Both the position numbers and the translations under genes were made by a program. Positions 25,758-34,300 of a stretch of DNA of 64,000 nt are shown here, one piece after another; the first letter of the stretch is position 1, and the number at the start of each line of letters is the position of its first letter. This DNA comes from DSSB01 sp046346845 (GTDB taxonomy: Bacteria > UBA10199 > DSSB01). The notes under the pieces are model-generated. The model ran no database searches and was not told the origin of the DNA. It was given only the letters and a program-made list of their open reading frames with translations. The stretch covers positions 62,001-126,000 of the forward strand of contig JAXMHH010000008.1 of assembly GCA_046346845.1 (NCBI GenBank), in the 5' to 3' direction.

Positions 25758-27968
25758 CTAGAGGTTTTTCCATGGATTATTGAAAGGCCAATGGAATGAT
25801 AGGCTGCGACTCCCTTCTTGCTGCTGGAGAAACTTTTGATTGAGGTCGTCCACGGCGGCTTCGACTCGATTCCAGAGCTCCCTGTCCAGGGGGGCCTTGT
25901 AGATGCGGGAAAAGACCTGGTTCCAATCGTAGGAGTCTAAGGCCTGATTAAATATTCCATCCAATATGCGACGCCTCTGTTGTCGAGTTAGGGCCGGCCA
26001 TTGGAGTGTAAGGGCCAATCTCATGGCGTAGCTATAAGCCGTTTCGCCTCCGTTGGCGACCCGCATGTTACGGTCAACATCTCGCTCGACCAAGTCACGG
26101 TATTTGGCGAGCTCCCGGGAGAAAATCTCACGAAGCCCCTCGCCTGCCTGGGAAACTCCGTCTAGCCTTTGAAACACCTCCAGCCAGCGGTGATTTTCCA
26201 TTTCCTGGCGATGAAGTTCGCTCAACAGGTGAACCTGGAGCCGGGGGCTTAATTTTTGGCTGAGAAAGAGTTCGGCGATGACCCCAGCCCTCTCAAATCC
26301 TTGATCCGCCCGAGCCACCCTTGCCAAGACCACCTCCTCTTGAATGTGCTCTTGCAACTCCTCAGGAAGACTGGACGCGCCCAGCAGCCGCTGAAGAATT
26401 TCCACCCGCTGTTGTGGTTCGAGTCTGATCCCGTTAATTTCCTGCTCGAGCCGCGCCCGCTGCGGGGAAGTCAAGGCTTCGTTCTGGAAAATATCGGCGA
26501 AGGCCCTGGCTTTGGCTAAGGGAGTCGCCGGTTGACGGTGCACCGCCCGAACTAAGGAATCCAACTCCTGATCCTGGAGCTCGGCACCATGACTCAGGGA
26601 AACCGCCGATTCGCGACGGTAATGCGTTCGGGTTTGCAGGTTTGAAATTTGGGAATTATAGCGGTTGAGTTCCGCCGCCGCCTGCCCGGGAGACCTCCCC
26701 AACTCGCCGAGGGCCTTGACTCGGAGCTCGGGACGGGCTCGGGAGTTTCCTATCAGATGCAGCAGCCTTGGCAGGACGTCGCTGCTGTGGTTGCGGGGCG
26801 GAGCTTCCCCTCCCCCGGGGCCGCCGACGCCCATCATCATCCACAGCGGCGCGAAGGCGATATTGCGCCAAAAGCCCGCGATCCTTTGCCGAGACGCGGT
26901 TTGCGGCGCCTCCGGGGCGGGGGAGGATGCGGCCCCCCGGGCGATCAGCTCTCCCCACCGATCCAACTGTCCCTCCCATTGACGGAGCCCGGCGCCCAGG
27001 GCCTCCCTGGCCAAACGCCCGCCCACATTTAAATTGAGCAAGGCGGCCAATCCGTCGGTGATCCAGTTGGCCCCTTCGACCCGAGGTCGCAAATGCAGGG
27101 ATTCTTCCAAGCGATGGCCGCAGACGATGCCGAAGAAGTTGCCGATCTGGGGAAGCAGCGCGCTCAACAAGCGCCGGTTCGCCCCCATGAGTTCGGCCGG
27201 GATGCCCCCATTCAAGCCCCGCAGCGCCATCCCGGACAAGCCCCCAAATATTTTTAACCCGAACAAGGTCACGGCCCCCGCGGCGAGCTCCCGCCCCAGC
27301 CCGCTTGCCGACCCGTCTTGCTCTCGCCCGAGGGCGTGATTCACCACTCGCACCGCCGCCGTAAAGCTCGGCACCTCGGCGAAAAATCCCGCGGCATTGG
27401 CGATCATCCTGGGCGCCAGGCCTCGCGTGAAAATATTGCTCGCTGGCATCGCCGCCAATCGCGACAGGGTGACCAGGCGGGTCGCTCGAAAGACGGCACC
27501 GGCTGCGGCCATCCCCAGGATCATCGCCGGATCGGTGGCCTCTTGCCAAAAACGACGGAGCAAAAATTCCGCCCGAGGCAGAAACGCGGATCGACCCAAG
27601 ATGACGTCGAGCCTTGCTTGGGCCCGCGCCGGGAAATTCTGCAGGGCAGGATCGCCGTCCCTTGCCGCTTCCGCCACCAAACCGTAAACCGCGCGCGCCA
27701 AATCAAGCCGTCCTTGGCCCTCTAGGCGGCGACCGAACTCATAGCAGCCTTCGTAGAAAAGCTCCGGAAAGGAATCTCGGGAAAGGGATTGAAACTCTTG
27801 GAATAAATCTCCGCCCGCGGCTCGGAAAATTTCCCGCAGTGGCGCCAGGACCCGGTCGGGCGAAAAATGGCGCGGAGGGGACGGGGCCTCAGGGCTTGCA
27901 TTCCCAGGCAGGGCCCCTCCTCGCGCAGGAGAAGGAATGAAGGCCCCCCTGAGTTCGACCACGAACAA
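25758..27968 (-). CDS. Unknown 736-residue helical protein sharing an N-terminal module with the 1848-residue protein
   Basis: The start is probably TTG 27968 or GTG two codons later; no signal peptide is present. Residues about 35-320 align with the N-terminal region of the giant protein at 31400: compare AEFLLRRFWQEATDPAM with AEFLMRRFAREASSPSM. The shared module includes a Gly/Ala-rich hydrophobic stretch (ILGMAAAGAVFRATRLVTLS) that could enter a membrane. The remainder is a long array of amphipathic, Arg/Glu/Leu-rich helices (for example LARVARADQGFERAGVIAE) resembling helical repeats, ending FHWPFNNPWKNL. The two proteins flank sctU and hemB. I recognise no family. Confidence 0.78.
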   Translation of the reverse strand: MFVVELRGAFIPSPARGGALPGNASPEAPSPPRHFSPDRVLAPLREIFRAAGGDLFQEFQSLSRDSFPELFYEGCYEFGRRLEGQGRLDLARAVYGLVAEAARDGDPALQNFPARAQARLDVILGRSAFLPRAEFLLRRFWQEATDPAMILGMAAAGAVFRATRLVTLSRLAAMPASNIFTRGLAPRMIANAAGFFAEVPSFTAAVRVVNHALGREQDGSASGLGRELAAGAVTLFGLKIFGGLSGMALRGLNGGIPAELMGANRRLLSALLPQIGNFFGIVCGHRLEESLHLRPRVEGANWITDGLAALLNLNVGGRLAREALGAGLRQWEGQLDRWGELIARGAASSPAPEAPQTASRQRIAGFWRNIAFAPLWMMMGVGGPGGGEAPPRNHSSDVLPRLLHLIGNSRARPELRVKALGELGRSPGQAAAELNRYNSQISNLQTRTHYRRESAVSLSHGAELQDQELDSLVRAVHRQPATPLAKARAFADIFQNEALTSPQRARLEQEINGIRLEPQQRVEILQRLLGASSLPEELQEHIQEEVVLARVARADQGFERAGVIAELFLSQKLSPRLQVHLLSELHRQEMENHRWLEVFQRLDGVSQAGEGLREIFSRELAKYRDLVERDVDRNMRVANGGETAYSYAMRLALTLQWPALTRQQRRRILDGIFNQALDSYDWNQVFSRIYKAPLDRELWNRVEAAVDDLNQKFLQQQEGSRSLSFHWPFNNPWKNL

Positions 27969-28061
27969 CCCCTATCCTTAGCTGGTTGAAAATGGATACC
28001 GAGCCCTATCGGCAAAGGGAAGTATTAGTTGCCGGCGATGCCGCAAGTGACCTGGCCCCCG

Positions 28062-28499
28062 TCACGGGTTCAACGGCGCCGGCACCACCCCTTCCTGCGC
28101 GCAGCGCGCGTTGGTCGTGCCGCTCTGGGCGCCCAGGAAATATTCGAGCAGGAAAGTCCCCCGGTCCCCGCAGGGCAGGACAGCGATCCCGTCGGACCCC
28201 GTACAGGCAAGGAACAGCGCGTCCGCCGGGGGATTGGCGCAGCTGTTGCCCTGAGGATCGATGAACCGCTTTTCCCCCGCCTCGGCGAAGCGCTGCGCGG
28301 CGCCGTCCGTCGGTACCCAAACCGTGGCGCCGGGCACCGGATTGCCGTCCGGATCGAGCACCAAGACCAAGACGTTGGCGGTAATGCCGTCGGCGAGCGG
28401 GTTGTTCCCGCAGGCCGGCAATAGCAGACCTAAGATCAAAAGGAGATTTAGGAGAAAGGCAGAGGGTACACCACAGCTTTCGGAACTCGTCTTGGTCAC
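28062..28499 (-). CDS. Small lipoprotein with carboxypeptidase-regulatory-like segment
   Basis: A 145-residue protein starting at GTG 28499, with a long hydrophobic signal (AFLLNLLLILGLLLPAC) and lipobox LPAC near residue 30. Residues 40-70 contain VLVLDPDGNPVPGATVWV, typical of carboxypeptidase-regulatory-like or Big-type beta-sandwich domains in exported proteins. Four further cysteines after residue 85 may form disulfides. It follows the small exported protein gene at 28550 on the same strand by about 50 bp. Role unknown. Confidence 0.7.
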   Translation of the reverse strand: MTKTSSESCGVPSAFLLNLLLILGLLLPACGNNPLADGITANVLVLVLDPDGNPVPGATVWVPTDGAAQRFAEAGEKRFIDPQGNSCANPPADALFLACTGSDGIAVLPCGDRGTFLLEYFLGAQSGTTNARCAQEGVVPAPLNP

Positions 28500-28549
28500 G
28501 AGCCGTCTTTAAACCGCCGCATCTGGCATTTGAAGCGAATTATCGGGAA

Positions 28550-28750
28550 TTATGGGCAGGCCACCGGCTCGCAGACCATCTTGCCGTCGTCCCCGCGCCG
28601 GCACTTCTCGCAGCGGCGATCGCTGAAGGTCGAGGGGGCCCTGTCTTTGGCTTGAATCGAAACCGAAGCCCCGGCGCCAGGAATCGCCATCAGCCCCATT
28701 CCCAGCAGGAAACCGGCCAAGCTCATCAGCACCGTGATTTTAGGTTTCAT
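28550..28750 (-). CDS. Small exported Cys-rich protein (66 residues)
   Basis: It has a clear signal peptide (MKPKITVLMSLAGFLLGMGL), a likely cleavage after AGA near residue 28, and a mature part of under 40 residues with four cysteines in RCEKCRRGDD...CEPVACP. The CxxC and second pair could form disulfides or bind metal. AAGGAG precedes the ATG, directly abutting a 7-bp hairpin. It lies between sctU (upstream on the same strand) and a small lipoprotein gene. No family recognised. Confidence 0.65.
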   Translation of the reverse strand: MKPKITVLMSLAGFLLGMGLMAIPGAGASVSIQAKDRAPSTFSDRRCEKCRRGDDGKMVCEPVACP

Positions 28751-28765
28751 GGTTTTTTTCTCCTT

Positions 28766-28782
28766 GCCAGATCCAATCTGGC
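28766..28782 (-). promoter_or_regulatory. Hairpin abutting the ribosome site of the 66-residue gene
   Basis: GCCAGAT and ATCTGGC form a perfect 7-bp stem with a three-base loop. On the minus strand AAGGAG follows the stem almost immediately, then a purine run and ATG. It could shield the ribosome site, act as an operator, or partly terminate sctU transcription; there is no clean T-run for the last option. Confidence 0.45.
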
Positions 28783-28839
28783 GAAAACACCCCTAAAAAA
28801 CAACAATAATTTTATCGGCGGTCCCCGCCAAAGGTTACC

Positions 28840-30003
28840 TCAAACATAACGAATCTGGTTGCCGCGTTCGGTCTGTTGGGTTTGGGCCTGCTTCATCCGG
28901 TACACGTAGGCCAGGACCTCGGCCACCGCAGTGTACATTTCCTCAGGGATTTCAGCACCTTCCTCCAACTCGAACAGGGCCCAGGCCAGGGGGACGTTGC
29001 GCATGATCGGGATGCCGTTTTCTTGGGCAACCTGCTTGATCATCTCGGCGAAGGCGCGCTGTCCCTTGATGGTGATCTCGGGGGCCACCATGGTCTCGCG
29101 GTCGTATTTCATGGCCACCGCCACGTGGACGGGATTGGCCACCACCACGTCGCTCTGCTTCACCGCGGCCTTGGCGTCGCTGAAGGCGAACTCGCGGTGC
29201 AGTTGTTTGCGGTGCCCCTTGATGTGCGGATCGCCCTCGTCCTGCTTGTACTCGCGCTTCACCTCGTCCTTGGTCATGCGCATCTGCTTCATGAACTGCT
29301 TCTTCTGTACCATGAAGTCGATCACCGAGATCACCAGGAAGGCCAAGAGGACCTTGAGGATGAAGCCGAACAGGATGTCGCCGCTGATCATCGCGGCGCC
29401 TTCGATCGGCCAGGCCTCGGCGGGGATGGCGCCGATCTTGCCGCCGATGGAATTCGCCTGGTCCGGAATGGGAATCACGGCGGTCTGCAGGAGGGTGTAG
29501 AGCTGCTTGTTGAGCGTCGAATAGGCCAGGTAAAAGATGATGGTGATCTTGGCGATGTTCTTGGCCAGCTCGATGAAGGTCTGGGTCTTGAACATGTTCT
29601 TCAGGCCTTCGATCGCGTTGAGCTTCTTCATCTGGGGCTTGAGCGGTTCCATCGCGAAGATCGAGCCCACCTGCATGAAACCGACAAAGGCCGCGACGAC
29701 CCCGCCGGCCAGACAAACCGGCAGGAGCAGCTTGGCGAAGGTCAGGAGGCAGGCCTTGCCCAAGACCCAGATCTGGGCCCCGTCGATGTGCTCGTGGGAG
29801 GTAACGTAGGAAAAACAGAGCTTCATCAATTCGCGAAGCTCGTTCATAGCCGACCCCATCCCCAGGCAGATCACGCCAAACATGGCCAGCAAGACCGCGA
29901 TGGTGCTGACGTCCTTGCTCTTGGGGACCTGGCCCTTTTTTCGGGCCTCGCGGAGTCGCTTAGGGGTCGCTTCTTCGGTCTTTTCGCCACTGCTCTCGGC
30001 CAT
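28840..30003 (-). CDS. sctU: Type III export apparatus switch protein (SctU/FlhB family) with NPVH in place of NPTH
   Basis: This 387-residue inner-membrane protein sets substrate order in type III export. The N-terminus (GEKTEEATPKRLREARKKGQ) is family-typical and closer to non-flagellar SctU than to FlhB. Four hydrophobic segments fall around residues 30-55, 75-105, 140-165 and 200-225, followed by the charged linker and cytoplasmic domain. Self-cleavage normally occurs at N-P-T-H; here residues 290-293 read NPVH, so the Asn-Pro pair is kept but Thr is replaced by Val. No other type III or flagellar genes are in the window, so it is an orphan here. Neighbouring genes encode unsignalled proteins that might be substrates (inference). 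Confidence 0.92.
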   Translation of the reverse strand: MAESSGEKTEEATPKRLREARKKGQVPKSKDVSTIAVLLAMFGVICLGMGSAMNELRELMKLCFSYVTSHEHIDGAQIWVLGKACLLTFAKLLLPVCLAGGVVAAFVGFMQVGSIFAMEPLKPQMKKLNAIEGLKNMFKTQTFIELAKNIAKITIIFYLAYSTLNKQLYTLLQTAVIPIPDQANSIGGKIGAIPAEAWPIEGAAMISGDILFGFILKVLLAFLVISVIDFMVQKKQFMKQMRMTKDEVKREYKQDEGDPHIKGHRKQLHREFAFSDAKAAVKQSDVVVANPVHVAVAMKYDRETMVAPEITIKGQRAFAEMIKQVAQENGIPIMRNVPLAWALFELEEGAEIPEEMYTAVAEVLAYVYRMKQAQTQQTERGNQIRYV

Positions 30004-30161
30004 TGAGCCTTATCTTAGCTTGTGAAATCAAAGACTTGCATTTTTTATTCAAAGCAAATCTTTAGACCTCCTCGCTCGGGATCGCGTCCCAATTCCCTAC
30101 AGATATCGGCAGTTTACCATGAGGGAGTTGTCCTGCCGTAGCGAGGATTTTCCGCGTGGTT

Positions 30162-31145
30162 TTAGAGGCGACCGGCATAATCCTTGGCGAAGTAGCTGAT
30201 CAGGATATCGGCCCCCGCCCGTTTGAGGACGGTCCAGGTCTCCAGGACGGCGGCGGCTTCGTCGATCACCCCCGCCTGGGCGGCAAACTTGATCGCCGCG
30301 TATTCCCCGCTCACCTGGTAGGCGGCGAGGGGGCAATCGAAACGCTCCCTTAAAGATCTCAGGACATCCAGCGAGGTCAGCGCCGGTTTGACCATGAGGA
30401 TGTCCGCCCCTTCCTCCAGGTCTTGCGCGGCCTCGCGGAAGGCCTCGTGGTAATTGGCGGGATCCATCTGATAGCTGCGGCGATCCCCGAATTTCGGCGC
30501 CGAGTCCAAGGCCTCGCGGAAGGGGCCGTAAAAGGCGCTGGCGTACTTGACCGCGTAGGACAGGATGGGCAGATGCTTGAAACCCGCGGCGTCCAGCTCG
30601 TCGCGGATCTTCTGCACCCGGCCGTCCATCATGTCGCTGGGCGCGATCACGTCGGCCCCAGCGCGGGCCATGCTGCCCGCGATCTTGCTCAAGACCTCGA
30701 GGGTGGCGTCATTGTCGATGTTCCTCCCCTCCCCCTCGCCCTGCACCACGCCGCAATGCCCATGGTCGGTGTAGTCGCAGAGGCAGACGTCGGCGATAGT
30801 CAGGAGTTGGGGGAATTCCTTTTTGATGGCGCGCAGCGCCTGCTGGACCACGCCGTCTTCCCGGTGACCGGAGGAGGCGACCGGGTCCTTTTCGGCCGGA
30901 ATCCCAAAGAGCAGCACCGCCCCCACCCCCGCCTTGGTGATGGCCTCGCACTCTCGGACCGCCTCGTCGGGGCTCAGCTGGGCGATTCCCGGCATGGCGG
31001 CGATGGGGCGACGTTCTTTTTTTCCGGAGCGGACAAAGAGGGGCATGACCAGCTGGGCGGGATGTACCCGGGTCTCCCGTACTAGGTCGCGGATCCTGGG
31101 GTTCTCGCGCAAGCGACGGGGCCGGATGGTGGGAAAATTCGCCAT
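30162..31145 (-). CDS. hemB: Porphobilinogen synthase (delta-aminolevulinic acid dehydratase)
   Basis: This 327-residue enzyme condenses two aminolevulinate molecules to porphobilinogen in tetrapyrrole synthesis. Active-site lysines are in LSYAVKYASAFYGPF and MVKPAL. The CLCDYTDHGHCG segment carries the three cysteines of the zinc-dependent class. AAGAGGAG precedes the ATG. It is divergent from the giant gene at 31400 across 254 bp and is followed after about 160 bp by sctU on the same strand. The housekeeping function contrasts with its accessory-looking surroundings. Confidence 0.97.
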   Translation of the reverse strand: MANFPTIRPRRLRENPRIRDLVRETRVHPAQLVMPLFVRSGKKERRPIAAMPGIAQLSPDEAVRECEAITKAGVGAVLLFGIPAEKDPVASSGHREDGVVQQALRAIKKEFPQLLTIADVCLCDYTDHGHCGVVQGEGEGRNIDNDATLEVLSKIAGSMARAGADVIAPSDMMDGRVQKIRDELDAAGFKHLPILSYAVKYASAFYGPFREALDSAPKFGDRRSYQMDPANYHEAFREAAQDLEEGADILMVKPALTSLDVLRSLRERFDCPLAAYQVSGEYAAIKFAAQAGVIDEAAAVLETWTVLKRAGADILISYFAKDYAGRL

Positions 31146-31166
31146 GAAAAACTCCTCTTTGAGGTA

Positions 31167-31195
31167 TTGACAGATAACTAAACGGTTACTATAGC
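31167..31195 (+). promoter_or_regulatory. Predicted sigma-70-type promoter for the 1848-residue gene
   Basis: A perfect TTGACA (31167-31172) and TATAGC (31190-31195) lie 17 bp apart in the hemB divergent gap, implying a leader of about 200 bases before the start at 31400. The same stretch read on the minus strand has TATAGT, a plausible hemB -10 element. Confidence 0.55.
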
Positions 31196-31399
31196 CCGCC
31201 AGCTCGGAAACTCACCTGTTTTTACAAGGAATAAAGCAACTAAATCAGGGCCTTTCCGAAACTATTCTAAGAAGAAAATTTACGTTACTTTCAGCATTTT
31301 TGAAAAGGATTTTGCGCGAGACAGCCCAAATCCTCGCCATCGGGCCCCAGGGGGTAAGGCCCTCCGATTCTATCGGAATCCGCCGTTTTTGAGGGAGTC

Positions 31400-34300
31400 A
31401 TGACCAGTTCGTCCTTGCTGCATCCGCTGCGACTTTCAGCTTCGGGAAACACCGAATCGCCGGCCACCGCCCCCAACCAACCCACACCGCGCCAGATTAT
31501 CTCGGAATTAGAGCGCCGCTTCGGCTCCAACCTGCGACCCGAGGTCCGCGCCGAGCTTCGCTCCCTCGCCGTGGAGAGCGACGCCGGGCTCTTCTTCGAG
31601 GGCCTCTTGGGCCTGGCCGTCCGCGAGGAACGCGCCGACCGGTTGGAGTTTGCCGGGGCCCTCTATTCCACCGTCCTCGAGTCGGGCGATTCCGCCGGCG
31701 CGGCGCTGCGGTCGCGCGCCCAAGCCAGCCTCGACGCCATTGTGGGCCGCGGCGCCTTCGGCAACCGCGCCGAGTTCCTGATGCGGCGCTTCGCCCGCGA
31801 GGCCAGCAGCCCCTCGATGCTGATCGGCATGGCAGGAGCTCAGGCGGTCTTTGGAGTGACGCGCCTGGCTATCCTCTCCCGCTTGGCCGCCTCCCCCACC
31901 TCCAGCCTGATCACCCGCGGCGTCGGGGCCCGCGCCCTCGCCTCGGTAGGCGCCTTCGCCCTGGAGGCCCCCAGCTTCGTCGCCTTCACGCGCGGCGCCA
32001 ATGCGGCGATGGGACAAAGCCAGGATTGGAGTCTCGCCACCCTCGGTCGCGAGGTGGCAAGCAGTTATATCACTTTGGGCTCCCTCAAGGCCGCGGGCGC
32101 CCTCTCCACGGGGATTTTCAACCGGGTCCACGGCATCAACCCGCTCAGCGGCCAGGCCACGCGCCTCACGGGGCTTAGTGTGGTCTCGCAACGACTGCTG
32201 CCGCAGGCGGGAATGCTCGGCGGCATCGTCCTGGGACACAACTTAGAAACCCGCCTGGGCTTGCGCGATCACGTCGATGGCGCCACGACCCTGGTCGATT
32301 CGCTGGCCATGTTGCTGCAATTCAACGTGGGTGGGCGCTTGATGAGCCATGCCCTGCCCCATTTGGAAGGTGTTAATCAGCAACTGAACCTGCGCAGCGA
32401 GCTGTTGGCCCACCAGCCAACCGGACCAAGTCCCGCAAGCGCCGCCACCGCCGATTTACTCCTCCACCCGGCGCTCGCTGTCGCGGGGGCGGGTGGGCGT
32501 TCCATCCCCCGCCCTTTGGAGCCCCGTGATCTCATCCACATGATGGCAAGCCGGGACCCTGAGACCTCGGCGGAGGAATCTCCGGTGCCAAGCTCCGGAG
32601 TCACCAGCCGAGGCAGCCGCGGTCCCAGCGGCTCCGGCGAAAGCCTGCCGCCGCCACCGCCCAGCAGCGGCCCGAAGTCGACGCCCCCCGGCGGCAAACG
32701 CGGCGGTTTCTTGGGGGCCTTGATCCGAAACGTCCAGGCCTTCGGCGGAAAATTCAATCTCAACGTCGCCCTAGACCTCGATGCCCCCTTGCAGCCCCTC
32801 CCTACCGTGGCGCCCGCCAGACCGGTGCGTTCGGTACGCGAGGGCATGCAGCGCGCCGAGGCCCTGGGCCAAGGGCGACGCACCTTGGCCTATTTGCGCT
32901 GGGGCGCCCACCAATTGCGGGCCAACCCCGAGGTGCAGGGCCAATTCCTGGACCTCATGCAGAGGGTCTTCGAGTTTCAGGCTCGCCAGCGCGAGGCCCT
33001 GAATCCGGTGCTCCAAGGGCTGCCCGAAATGGATTTCGCCGAGTTGAACTCGCGCTCCGCCCGCTACGACGCCACCCTCGCCCACCTGACCCCCGGCTCC
33101 GGCCGGCATTTCGGCGAGGCCATCCTGCTGCGGGAAATCACCCGCGGGTGGCAAGACGCGGATATTTTTCGCGCCTTGACCGACAGCCAGCTGCGCGCCA
33201 TGGGCATCGAGCCGGAGGCACGCCACGCAATCGCCCGAAACGCCCACGCCTTTGAATTGAGCGAGCTGCGCGCCATCCTCGACCATCCCCTCCTGCGGGA
33301 GCTGCCCGAGACCGAAAAGCTGCGGGAGGCCGCCGAGGGCTTCCACACCAAACTGGGACAGATCCGCGAAAACCTGACGGGAGTGAAGCAAACCGTCAAG
33401 GAGCTGCGCCGGGAAATCGCCGACACCGAGGACGTGGAGCTACAGCAGCGGCACGAGGCGCGGATCCGGGAGCTTTCGCAGAGCATCAACATGCCCTACG
33501 CCCGGGCGATGCTCACCTTCAACGCGGCCATGAAACGATTTATGGGCGATGATTTTCGGGCCCGGGTCTTTTTGGTCGAAACCGCCCGACGCAGCAGCCT
33601 GACCCGAGGCCTGCAAGAGGCCAACTCCGGACTGCTTACCCGACACGTGCGCGAGCATCTGGCAAGCTTGAGCGGAGAAGCACGCGAAGCAGCCTCCGCC
33701 TACCTCTCCGCCGCGGATCAAATGGCCCTTGTCTCCGACCGGACCGGGCTGCGTCGTGCTTTTTATTCCGTCCTCCGGGTCTTCGGCCGAGACCCGCTGC
33801 CTCCGTTGGAGGTTCGAGGCCGCTACGAGCGCGCTCTCTTGGGCCTCATCCAACAGGCGCCCCATGACTTTTGGGAGTTCGGCCCCTTCGATCTGCGCGC
33901 CCTCGAAGACGCCGGACGCGCCCAGACCGAGTACTACGAGGGCCTGGCCGAGGCCACCGCCCGTTGGAGGCGAGGTTTCGCCGGCGTCGAGCAGGCCAAC
34001 GACGCCTTCTGGGCGAAGTATGACAGCGAGGCCAACGGCCTCTATATCGGCGACCTGCGCTTGCAATTGGCTCAGGCGGAGCAACAATTCGCTTCGCTTC
34101 GGGAGGGGTCCCAGGCCGCCGAGTTCCAGCGGCTCAGGACAGAGGCCGAGGAGGCGATCCAACGCTTCGCCGATCCCTCGACCCGCGGGGCCAACAGCCG
34201 CGATGTCAATCGCAGCCTCGAGGTCGCCTTGACGAAGGTGGCCGAATTACGACGCTTCGTTCGCGCCGGCCTGCGCGCTGCCGGAGACCCCGCCGCCGAG

